Under the pieces are notes generated by a model. The model was not told the origin of the DNA. It made no database searches and saw only the letters and a program-made list of their open reading frames with translations. Below, in pieces: positions 1 to 5,844 of a stretch of DNA of 7,874 nucleotides (position 1 is its first letter; every line of letters begins with the position of its first letter). The position numbers and the translations under genes were made by a program. Source of the stretch: Propionibacteriaceae bacterium UBA6238 (GTDB lineage Bacteria; Actinomycetota; Actinomycetes; Propionibacteriales; Propionibacteriaceae); assembly GCA_002441465.1 (NCBI GenBank), contig DJWE01000073.1, forward strand, positions 69,525-77,398. The letters run 5' to 3'.

Positions 1-2
1 CC

Positions 3-725
3 GCCCAACAGGCGGCGGGCCGCTACCGCGCGTCCACGTTCTCGAACACGTTCACCCTCACCCGGGTCTACGCCCACTCGACCACGGGAGGCGCCGAATA
101 CCTGGTGGTGGCCGGCTACTACCGCGATGCCAAGAAGAAGGCGATCGCCGACAGCGACGCGATCCAGCTCTATCTGCGCGAAGGCACCGGCGAGTGGCGC
201 TACGCGGCAGGAGTCGGGAGCGAAGGCGTCGACGGCACGACCCCGGCGAAGAAGGGCCTGACCGGCTCCTTCACGCCGCTGGCCGAGCAGCCGGACGTCG
301 ACGTCGGGACGACCGGCGCCAACGCCGACCTGCTCGACGCGCTGACCGAGGCCGCGCGTCCGCGGAGCAAGGTCGCCACCGTCGCGGCCCGGCGTACGAC
401 TGTGACCGCAGGCGTCGCGGCCTGGGGCGGTGACTACTACACGGTGAAGTCAGCCGAGTGCCGCGTGCCCAACGGTCCGGCAGTGGCCAGCTTCGCCGTG
501 GAGGAGGGCACGCTGAGCCTGGTCCAGTTGGACTGCACCGTCGAACTCACCACCGGCAGCAAGACTCTGATCGTCTGGACCGATCCGGTGACCGGACGGC
601 AGGAACTGGGCAGCGGGGCGAAGCTCCGAGTGCTCTACGAAGCACTCGTACAGACCGGGACGGACGGCTACACGGTGCTCGCCCACTACGACCGCTGGGC
701 CGGTCTGCCCGTGGTCACGAAGTAG
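3..725 (+). CDS. Hypothetical protein, C-terminal part (5' end outside window)
   Basis: This frame is open from the left edge to the TAG at 723-725, so about 240 C-terminal residues of a longer protein are visible. An internal GTG at 105 could be read as a start, but the frame continues upstream without a stop and has similar character (RVYAHSTTGGAEYLVVAGYY spans the point), so I treat the gene as cut by the window edge. The visible part has no transmembrane segment. It looks beta-rich in its second half, with many short T/V/G/D strands. It has two cysteines (in SAECRVP and VQLDCTVEL) about 25 residues apart that could form a disulfide if the protein is exported. I recognise no enzyme motif or family and assign no function. 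It converges on the DMT permease gene with 22 bp between the stop codons. The reading frame is well supported; the role is unknown. Confidence 0.7.
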   Translation, partial: AQQAAGRYRASTFSNTFTLTRVYAHSTTGGAEYLVVAGYYRDAKKKAIADSDAIQLYLREGTGEWRYAAGVGSEGVDGTTPAKKGLTGSFTPLAEQPDVDVGTTGANADLLDALTEAARPRSKVATVAARRTTVTAGVAAWGGDYYTVKSAECRVPNGPAVASFAVEEGTLSLVQLDCTVELTTGSKTLIVWTDPVTGRQELGSGAKLRVLYEALVQTGTDGYTVLAHYDRWAGLPVVTK

Positions 726-747
726 CCGGAGCGGCAACCGTCCCCCG

Positions 748-1659
748 CTATCCGAAGCGGACCAGCGCCACCCCGAGCAGCACGATCGCCGCACTGGCGA
801 TTCGGGCCGGACCGACTCGACGCCGCGGCACCCCGAGCCAGCCCCAATGGTCCATGACGAGCCCGACGGCCACCTGGCCCAGCAACACCACGCTGACCGC
901 GAGCGACGTGCCCAGGATCGGTGCGTTCACCGCGTTCACCAGGACGAACGCCGCGCCCAGCAGCCCGCCGCTGAACATCCAGCCGCGCAGTTCGCCGACC
1001 CGGCGGACGCGCTGTCGGGTGGCCACGATGATCACAGTCAAGCCGACGGTGCCGACCAGGAACGAGACCAGCGCCGCGGCGAGCCCAGAGCCCATTGCCT
1101 GACCCAGCCGTCCGTTGACCGCGGTCTGGATCGCTCCGAGCGTCCCGGCCAGCACGCCGACCACCCACAGCAGCGGGTGCGGCCGGTGGTGTTCGGACAG
1201 ATCGGTCACCGCCGTCCGTCCGAGCAGATTCACCCCGGCCGCTCCGAGCACGACCAGGGCGGCGCCGAGCCCACGCAGCAGCGTGATCGCGTGCTCCGGC
1301 ATTCCGAACGCGCCCGTCACGTCGATCACGAGACCACCGAGGACCTGGCCGACCAGCGGGAGCACCACCGTCGCCGACGCCCCGATCCGGGGCAGCAGCA
1401 CGATGTTCATGGTCAAGAAGACCAGCCCGCAGACCCCACCCAGCCAGATCCACCATGGCTGCGTCGTCGCCGTGGTGGCCCACGGCACGGCTGTGCCCGT
1501 TACGAGGACGGCAAGGCCGAGACCGGCGGTTCCGACGGCGAAGGAGATTCCGGAGGCGGGCAGCACGGCGCCGATCCGCCCGGACAGTCGGCTATTGATC
1601 GCGCTCTGAAGCGGAATCAGTCCGCCGACGACGACGCCGAGCACCAGTGCAACCAGCAC
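748..1659 (-). CDS. DMT-superfamily permease, two-repeat YdcZ/DUF606 type
   Basis: This is an inner-membrane protein of 303 residues with about ten hydrophobic segments and short polar loops. It is built from two homologous halves. GVVVGGLIPLQSAINSRL (residues 8-25) matches GVLAGTLGAIQTAVNGRL (168-185), and GQVLGGLVIDVTGAFGMP (104-121) matches GQVAVGLVMDHWGWLGVP (261-278). The Q(S/T)AxNxRL element and GQVxxGLxxD are typical of the YdcZ (DUF606) branch of the drug/metabolite transporter superfamily. Single-repeat members are about 150 residues, and this one has the doubled length. The substrate is unknown; the wider superfamily exports metabolites and drugs, so export is an inference. The start is GTG at 1657-1659, preceded on the minus strand by a G-rich GGTGAG site just upstream. 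It lies downstream of the OYE gene on the same strand, but the 192-bp gap with a large hairpin argues against tight co-transcription. Confidence 0.85.
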   Translation of the reverse strand: MLVALVLGVVVGGLIPLQSAINSRLSGRIGAVLPASGISFAVGTAGLGLAVLVTGTAVPWATTATTQPWWIWLGGVCGLVFLTMNIVLLPRIGASATVVLPLVGQVLGGLVIDVTGAFGMPEHAITLLRGLGAALVVLGAAGVNLLGRTAVTDLSEHHRPHPLLWVVGVLAGTLGAIQTAVNGRLGQAMGSGLAAALVSFLVGTVGLTVIIVATRQRVRRVGELRGWMFSGGLLGAAFVLVNAVNAPILGTSLAVSVVLLGQVAVGLVMDHWGWLGVPRRRVGPARIASAAIVLLGVALVRFG

Positions 1660-1742
1660 CTCACCACCCCCTGGGGAGCCTCAGCTGGCCCGACCGGGAC
1701 GTCCACATGACGCACCGGCCCGGCCAGCCCGGTCGACCCGAC

Positions 1743-1805
1743 TTGGGGACGGTTCCGAACTCGGTCCGCGAGACGCCGGTGGACCGAGTTCGGAACCGTC
1801 CCCAA
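1743..1805. repeat. Perfect 25-bp inverted repeat (REP-like/hairpin element)
   Basis: The arms at 1743-1767 and 1781-1805 are exact reverse complements over 25 bases and flank a 13-base loop (1768-1780). The outer end of each arm reads TTGGGGACGGTTC towards the loop. The element sits in the gap between the OYE stop (1852) and the permease start (1659). A stem this long without a following T-run is atypical for an intrinsic terminator. From memory, GGGGACGGTTC-type palindromes recur in many genomes as REP-like sequences associated with Y1 (IS200/REP-type) transposases. That link is an inference, because no transposase is in this window and I cannot count copies elsewhere. It could still act to stop or stabilise transcripts arriving from the OYE gene. 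Confidence 0.85.
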
Positions 1806-1851
1806 TGGGCGGAATCCGGTGCGAACGGGGCGCCGCCGGCGACGCAGCGGC

Positions 1852-2946
1852 TCAGCGGACGGGCTCCACAGCCGGCCAGCGGCCCCTCAGGTAGGAACTG
1901 GGGTAACGAGCACAGGCGTCGCAATCCAGCTCGGCGGCCGCCCGCAGCGGCCAGGACGGCTCCCGCAGCGCCACCCGCGCCAGCGCGACCGCGTCCGCGC
2001 TGCCCTCGTCGAGGATCTGCTGGGCCTGCCTTGGCTCGGTGATCAGCCCCACCGCGCTCACCGGCAACCCGGCCTGCCGGACGGCCGCAGCCAGCGGCAC
2101 CTGATACCCAGGCCCGGCCGGGATCTTCGCCAACACATTGCCGCCGCTGGACACGTCGACCAGGTCCACCGAGTGCCGTCGCAGCATCCGCGCCACCTCG
2201 GTGGCGTCCTCGACGGTGAACCCGCCCTCGGTCCACTCCGTGGCCGAGATCCGCACGAAGATCGGCTTGCCCACCGGCCACGCCTCGCGGACGGCGTCCA
2301 CCACCTCGAGCAGCAGCCGGGCCCGGGCGGCGAGATCGCCGCCGTAGCTGTCGGTGCGCTGGTTCGACAGCGGCGAGAGGAACTCGCTGAGCAGGTAGCC
2401 GTGGGCGGCGTGCACCTCCACCACGTCGAAACCCGCCGCGTCCGCCCGGCGCGCGGCGTCCGCGAATGCCTCCACCACGTGGGCGAGATACTCCGGCGTC
2501 GCCTCGATCGGGGTAGCCAGGCCGGGGAACGGTATCGCCGAGGGGCCAAACGTCTCCCACCCACCGTCCTCGAACGGCACGGAGCCGGACTTGCCCTGCT
2601 CGAAGTCGCGGTAGGTCGAGGCCTTGCGTCCGGCGTGGGCGAGCTGGATGCCCATCTTCGCGCCCTGGCCGTGACCGAAGTCGACGATCCGGCGCCAGGC
2701 CTCGGCCTGCCGGTCGTTCCAGATGCCCGCGCACTGCGGCGTGATCCTCCCCTCGGGCAGCACTCCCGTGGCCTCGGTGAGTACGAGGCCGAACCCTCCG
2801 GCGGCCCGGGCGCCGAGGTGCATCAGGTGCCAATCGGTGGGCACGCCGTCGCGCGCCTCGCACTGGTACTGGCACATCGGTGCCAGGAAGATCCGGTTGG
2901 GGATGGTGAGATCCCGCAGCGTCAGCGGGTCGAAAAGGGACGGCAT
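1852..2946 (-). CDS. namA: Old Yellow Enzyme-family NADPH dehydrogenase, YqjM/NamA class
   Basis: This is a 364-residue FMN-dependent TIM-barrel ene-reductase, predicted cytoplasmic, of the family that reduces the C=C bond of activated alkenes using NAD(P)H. Its length is close to the usual 340-370. Class markers are visible. PMCQY (residues 23-27) carries the YqjM-type Cys25 and Tyr27. QLAHAGRK (101-108) follows strand 3. EVHAAHGYLLSEFLSP (177-192) carries the substrate-binding pair His179/His182 and Tyr184. SNQRTDSYGG (194-203) is the family signature. Arg232 in FVRIS and the ALARVALREP stretch (321-330) fit the FMN-phosphate region. Arg354 in SYLRGRW is a candidate for the arginine finger that reaches the neighbouring subunit. 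The start is ATG at 2944-2946 with no Shine-Dalgarno upstream; TAACCT lies 6 bp away, so the mRNA may be leaderless. It is divergent from the methyltransferase. The physiological substrate is unknown. The gene symbol rests on class similarity only. Confidence 0.93.
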   Translation of the reverse strand: MPSLFDPLTLRDLTIPNRIFLAPMCQYQCEARDGVPTDWHLMHLGARAAGGFGLVLTEATGVLPEGRITPQCAGIWNDRQAEAWRRIVDFGHGQGAKMGIQLAHAGRKASTYRDFEQGKSGSVPFEDGGWETFGPSAIPFPGLATPIEATPEYLAHVVEAFADAARRADAAGFDVVEVHAAHGYLLSEFLSPLSNQRTDSYGGDLAARARLLLEVVDAVREAWPVGKPIFVRISATEWTEGGFTVEDATEVARMLRRHSVDLVDVSSGGNVLAKIPAGPGYQVPLAAAVRQAGLPVSAVGLITEPRQAQQILDEGSADAVALARVALREPSWPLRAAAELDCDACARYPSSYLRGRWPAVEPVR

Positions 2947-3027
2947 GGTTACAGGTTAGGTACGGCTCTGTTGCACAGGTAGTGCCGTCCCATTACCAGC
3001 ACCTAACCTCGCTCGAAGAGGTGAGGC
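2947..3027. promoter_or_regulatory. Shared divergent promoter region with dyad
   Basis: These 81 bp separate the starts of the OYE (minus) and methyltransferase (plus) genes, so both promoters must be here or overlap it. AGGTTAGGT at 2953-2961 and ACCTAACCT at 3001-3009 are exact reverse complements, 39 bp apart. A second pair, ACGGC (2962-2966) and GCCGT (2984-2988), lies inside. Each outer arm supplies a TAACCT hexamer that fits an actinobacterial -10 box: minus strand at 2958-2953, 6 bp before the OYE ATG, and plus strand at 3004-3009. I see no convincing -35 elements. The arrangement is either mirrored -10 boxes or a regulator site. Confidence 0.5.
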
Positions 3028-3639
3028 ATGACGGACGCAGCCAACTGGGTCGAACGTCACGCCGCTGCCGCGACGGCCTGGGATATCACCCCCAACCAGT
3101 TCGTGGTGGCGGCGTGCGGTCGCCTGCGCCCGGGCACGGCGCTCGATGTCGGCGCCGGCGAGGGCGCGAACGCAATCTGGCTGGCCGGACGCGGCTGGCG
3201 GGTCACCGCCCTCGACCGCGAGATGGTCTCGGTGGGACGCGTCCAGGCCCGCTCGGCGCTGCTGGCCCACCCGGTGGACGCGATCCTCGCCGACGCGATC
3301 AACTACCGGCCGCGCCCCGGATCGTTCGACCTGATCCTGCTCGCCTACCTGGATCTTCCCGAGCCGCAATGGCGGCGGGTGCTCGCCAACTGCGTACCCG
3401 GGCTGGCCAGTGGCGGCACCGTGCTGGTGGTCGGCCACGACGCGTCCAACCTCGACTCGGGCTGGGGCGGACCGTCCGACCCCGACCTGTTGACTACCCC
3501 GGCGCATCTCGCCGGCCTGATCACCAACCTCGGCCTGGAGGTACGCAGAGCCGAGGTGGTTCGGCGCGAGGTCGCCAACGACGTCGGTTTCCACACCGCG
3601 CTCGATCACATCGTGGAAGCGGCGCGGCCGGCCACGTGA
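3028..3639 (+). CDS. Class I SAM-dependent methyltransferase
   Basis: This 203-residue Rossmann-fold methyltransferase is predicted cytoplasmic. Motif I is ALDVGAGEGANAIWLA (residues 38-53), the glycine-rich SAM loop. The acidic residue that binds the ribose hydroxyls is Asp63 in VTALDREMVSVGR. DAILADAINY (84-93) fits the adenine-binding strand, and SFDLILLAYLDLPEPQW (99-115) is motif IV/post-IV. SGGTVLVVGHD (128-138) is the strand 5 region. The overall plan (short N-terminal helix, compact core, no large insert) resembles TehB/thiopurine-type or UbiE-like small-molecule methyltransferases. The substrate is not identifiable. The ATG at 3028 has a purine-rich site (GAGGTGAGG, 3018-3026) just upstream, so translation is conventional, unlike that of its divergent neighbour. 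It ends 18 bp before the convergent LacI gene stop. Confidence 0.88.
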   Translation: MTDAANWVERHAAAATAWDITPNQFVVAACGRLRPGTALDVGAGEGANAIWLAGRGWRVTALDREMVSVGRVQARSALLAHPVDAILADAINYRPRPGSFDLILLAYLDLPEPQWRRVLANCVPGLASGGTVLVVGHDASNLDSGWGGPSDPDLLTTPAHLAGLITNLGLEVRRAEVVRREVANDVGFHTALDHIVEAARPAT

Positions 3640-3657
3640 GGGTGACCCGGCTCCGGA

Positions 3658-4740
3658 CTACCGAAGCGGACGCTGGAGCAGGCTGTCTCCTCGCGAGAGC
3701 CGAGGCGTGAGGAAGGTGGTCTGCTGCACCTCTGTCTCGTCGTGAGCCTGCATCACCCAAGCTCCGGCGAGGAAGCCCATCCGCCGCGGGTCCTGGTTCA
3801 CCGAGGTGATCTCGACCGGGTAGGTCATCGGGGTGCTGCCCAGGTCGCAGCCGATCACGCCGACGTCCTGCGGCACCGACAATCCGGCTGCGTGGAGTGC
3901 CCGCAGTGCGCCCACGGTCATCTGGTTGTTCGAGATGAAGATCGCGTCGAAGTCGTCCCGCCGGCTCAGCAACTGCTCCATGGCCTTGACTCCGCCGTCG
4001 ATCCGGTTGTTCATGTACTTGACCTCGACGACCTCTCCGCCGTTCGCGGCGAGCCCTTCGCGGAGTCCGATCAGGCGGCTGCTCCAGCCCTGGGCCGTGG
4101 TCTGGCCCACGATCGCAGCGACCCTGCGATAGCCGTGGTCGAGGAACTCCCCAGCGGCCAGGCGTCCCCCGGTGGCGTTGTCAGAGGTAATCGTTTCCAC
4201 GGCGGCGTCCGCGAGGGGCTGGTTGACGACGACCACCGGGATCTTCGCCTGCTGCAGGACGCCGATGTCGACGCGCGGCGAGCTGGGCGCGAGCACGACC
4301 CCGCCGACCCGCTCGGTAACCGCGATCTCGAAGTAGCGTCGCTCCCGCTCGGCGTCCAGATCGGAATTACACAGGATTACCACCGCACCGGAGTCGTGGG
4401 CTGCGTCTTCGACGCCGCGAGCGATGCTTGTGAAGAAGGGGTTCTCGATGTCGGAAACGACCAATGCCCACAACTGTCGGCCCGGGGCTCGGAGCCTGCG
4501 CGCGACCCGGTCGGGGCGATAGTCGAGTTGCTTTACCGCCGCGTTCACCCGATCCGATAGTTCCGGCGCCACTCGATCGTTTCCGGCGAGTACGCGCGAC
4601 ACCGTCGCAGTGGATACGCCGGCCACTCTGGCGACATCAAGGATGGTTACGCCGTGTGCAATGGAACTGCGTCGCCGTTTGCGGGGGCGAATGGCGTCTG
4701 ACGAACTGGGATCGGTTTCCATCGTCTCAAACCGTAGCAT
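3658..4740 (-). CDS. LacI-family transcriptional regulator
   Basis: This DNA-binding repressor or activator has an N-terminal helix-turn-helix and a periplasmic-binding-protein-like effector domain, 360 residues in all. The HTH is VTILDVARVAGVSTATVSRV (residues 31-50). The hinge helix RVARRLR (78-84) has Leu83 where LacI-type proteins intercalate into the minor groove of the operator. The effector domain begins around LWALVVSDIENPFF (90-103) and continues through VGVIGCDLG and SVNQDPRRMG near the end, as in sugar- and nucleoside-sensing members. The 30 residues before the HTH are unusual: an acidic/serine start, then a basic run RPRKRRR. The true start is uncertain. ATG 4740 and ATG 4722 are both in frame, and neither has a strong Shine-Dalgarno. 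It follows the transporter operon on the same strand, which makes control of that operon plausible. The effector is unknown. Confidence 0.93.
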   Translation of the reverse strand: MLRFETMETDPSSSDAIRPRKRRRSSIAHGVTILDVARVAGVSTATVSRVLAGNDRVAPELSDRVNAAVKQLDYRPDRVARRLRAPGRQLWALVVSDIENPFFTSIARGVEDAAHDSGAVVILCNSDLDAERERRYFEIAVTERVGGVVLAPSSPRVDIGVLQQAKIPVVVVNQPLADAAVETITSDNATGGRLAAGEFLDHGYRRVAAIVGQTTAQGWSSRLIGLREGLAANGGEVVEVKYMNNRIDGGVKAMEQLLSRRDDFDAIFISNNQMTVGALRALHAAGLSVPQDVGVIGCDLGSTPMTYPVEITSVNQDPRRMGFLAGAWVMQAHDETEVQQTTFLTPRLSRGDSLLQRPLR

Positions 4741-4752
4741 CGGCGGCCGATG
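4738..4752. promoter_or_regulatory. Palindrome over the LacI-family gene start (candidate autoregulatory operator)
   Basis: CATCGGC at 4738-4744 and GCCGATG at 4746-4752 are exact reverse complements around one central base. The site covers the upstream candidate ATG (4738-4740) and lies 16 bp before the second (4722). LacI-family genes are often autoregulated through short palindromes near the start, so this is a candidate operator. Against it, most LacI-family sites have an even, CG-centred dyad, and a 7-bp palindrome in GC-rich DNA can arise by chance. Confidence 0.3.
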
Positions 4753-4801
4753 GATCCGCTACCGGACGCCGTGCGCCGAGGCGCCGGCGGATGGCCGCAC
4801 G

Positions 4802-4841
4802 GGGTGGGGGCCGGGCCGCAACGACCGACCCGGCCCCACCC
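4802..4841 (-). terminator. GC-rich hairpin after the operon (possible terminator)
   Basis: The sequence GGGTGGGGGCCGGGCC (4802-4817) can pair with GACCCGGCCCCACCC (4827-4841), with one bulged G and one wobble, leaving a loop of about nine bases. It begins 3 bp after the stop of the 172-aa protein gene and precedes the LacI start, so it is placed to end the operon transcript on the minus strand. There is no T-run after it, which is common in actinobacterial hairpins. Termination could be partial, letting some transcript reach the regulator gene. Confidence 0.5.
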
Positions 4842-4843
4842 AC

Positions 4844-5362
4844 TCAGGGTGCCGGACGGGGAGCCGGGTCGCCCATGAGCTCGGCGTACTTGACGGCGAG
4901 CTCGTGCCAGGGGAACTCCAGGTCGATCCAGGTCCTGACCTGGTTGTAGTAGTGCTCCAGTGCCTGAAGGATCTCGCGGACCTCCGCACGCGTCGTGGCC
5001 TGCTTGAGCGCGGCGCTGGCGCGCGAGGTGAGATCGGCGAGCTGGTCCAGGCGGTAGTGGACGGAGGCCCGATGCCCGATGATGGCGGCGCCCTGGCTGC
5101 CGTCGGCCGGCGGGGCCAGCGTCGAGAGCCAATCGACGGCGAACTTCACGACGGTATCGAAGTCGTAGTCGTCCTTGGCGACCGCCTCCTGGAGCAGGTA
5201 CATCGCATCGACCGAGCTGCCCAGGGCGCTGAACGCATAGATCTGCACGGTCATGTTCTGGCCGCGGGTGCCCATACGGGACCGCATGGCCGCGATGTCT
5301 TCGGGCCGCTCCATCAGGTATCGGTCGCCGGTCTCGAAGAGCTCTTGTGCAATCGGGTTCAT
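4844..5362 (-). CDS. Hypothetical helical protein coupled to a DUF3830 protein
   Basis: The product is 172 residues, soluble, and appears almost wholly alpha-helical, with no signal peptide or membrane segment. I do not recognise a family. Visible features are an N-terminal stretch MNPIAQELFETGDRYLMERP, a middle region DDYDFDTVVKFAVDWLSTL (residues 64-82), and a heptad-like helix QLADLTSRASAALKQATTRA (about 106-125). An aromatic-rich stretch LEHYYNQVRTWIDLEFPWHE follows, and the end is proline-rich (DPAPRPAP). No metal or nucleotide motif is evident. The ATG overlaps the TGA of the DUF3830 gene (ATGA at 5359-5362), and a strong GGAGG (5370-5374) lies 7 bp before the start inside that gene, so translation is coupled. 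That suggests a stoichiometric or physical partnership with the DUF3830 product, but this is inference. It is the last gene of the operon. Confidence 0.8.
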   Translation of the reverse strand: MNPIAQELFETGDRYLMERPEDIAAMRSRMGTRGQNMTVQIYAFSALGSSVDAMYLLQEAVAKDDYDFDTVVKFAVDWLSTLAPPADGSQGAAIIGHRASVHYRLDQLADLTSRASAALKQATTRAEVREILQALEHYYNQVRTWIDLEFPWHELAVKYAELMGDPAPRPAP

Positions 5363-5766
5363 GCGTCAACCTCCACGATGTCGACCGTCATCTTCGCGCC
5401 GGGATGCTCCCACGCCCGACCCATCTTCTTGCGGTATTCCTCCAGGTCTTCGGAGGCGACGCTCGCGAAGATGTCGGTGGTGCCGATCGGCGAGATCCGC
5501 TCGTACCAGCCACAGAAATGAGGGCCGGCACGATGCAGGCTGATGTCCCCAGGATCGGGGTACGAGAAATTCTCATCCTCGACGCCGAGATAGGGCGTGG
5601 ACAGCATCCACTCGCTCTCGCAGATCCGGGCATGCCTAACCGGATTGGAGAAGGGCACGACCTTTTCGATCGCGGCGATCAGGTTGGGCGCTCGGTCGTA
5701 GTGGAGCTTTGCGTACACGACATAGTCGCCGTCATCGAAGGCCACCGTGAGCTTCAGTTTCTTCAT
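5359..5766 (-). CDS. DUF3830-family cyclophilin-like protein
   Basis: This 135-residue protein is predicted cytoplasmic and beta-rich. From memory of the family, the layout agrees with DUF3830: an opening strand MKKLKLTVAF; then YAKLHYDRAPNLIAAIEKVV (residues 18-37), matching the family's 'L..D.AP.....' helix; then a PF.....HAR segment; then a DENFSYPDPGDISLH block (64-78), matching the 'EN....PGDI' turn. A C-terminal TDIFASVASEDLEEYRKKMG (96-115) follows, ending in GAKMTVDIVEV. DUF3830 has a cyclophilin-like fold but no proven activity, and members often sit beside amino-acid-type ABC transporters or racemase/hydrolase genes. Length is normal. A GGAG (5778-5781) lies 11 bp before the ATG, slightly far. 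It overlaps the next gene by ATGA and is preceded by a strong intercistronic hairpin. I am fairly sure of the family and have no specific reaction to offer. Confidence 0.72.
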   Translation of the reverse strand: MKKLKLTVAFDDGDYVVYAKLHYDRAPNLIAAIEKVVPFSNPVRHARICESEWMLSTPYLGVEDENFSYPDPGDISLHRAGPHFCGWYERISPIGTTDIFASVASEDLEEYRKKMGRAWEHPGAKMTVDIVEVDA

Positions 5767-5801
5767 TTAGTGAGTTTCTCCAAACAGAGTTGTGTTCAAA
5801 T

Positions 5802-5834
5802 CGTTGGTGGGTCTGGACACCAGGCCCACCAACG
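5802..5834 (-). terminator. Intercistronic hairpin between the GATase-like and DUF3830 genes
   Basis: CGTTGGTGGGTCTGG (5802-5816) pairs with CCAGGCCCACCAACG (5820-5834) over 15 bp, with a single wobble and an ACA/TGT triloop. It lies 11 bp after the stop of the GATase-like gene and 36 bp before the DUF3830 start. On the minus strand the stem is followed by ATTTG only, too few U residues for an efficient intrinsic terminator. It therefore probably acts as a leaky terminator or as a 3'-end stabiliser for the upstream transporter mRNA. Confidence 0.7.
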
Positions 5835-5844
5835 GGTCTTCCAG

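Noticed and set aside
726..747. AGCGG (730-734) and CCGCT (745-749) as a terminator between convergent genes.
   Set aside because: The stem is only 5 bp with a 10-base loop and no T-run, too weak to call.
847..1710. Long open frames on the plus strand opposite the permease gene (also 1115-1609).
   Set aside because: Their products are rich in Arg, Pro, His and Gln and look like antisense shadows in GC-rich DNA. The minus-strand frame has clear membrane segments and an internal duplication.
1819..2982. A 387-codon open frame opposite the OYE gene.
   Set aside because: The minus-strand frame holds all OYE active-site motifs. The opposite frame has low-complexity shadow composition.
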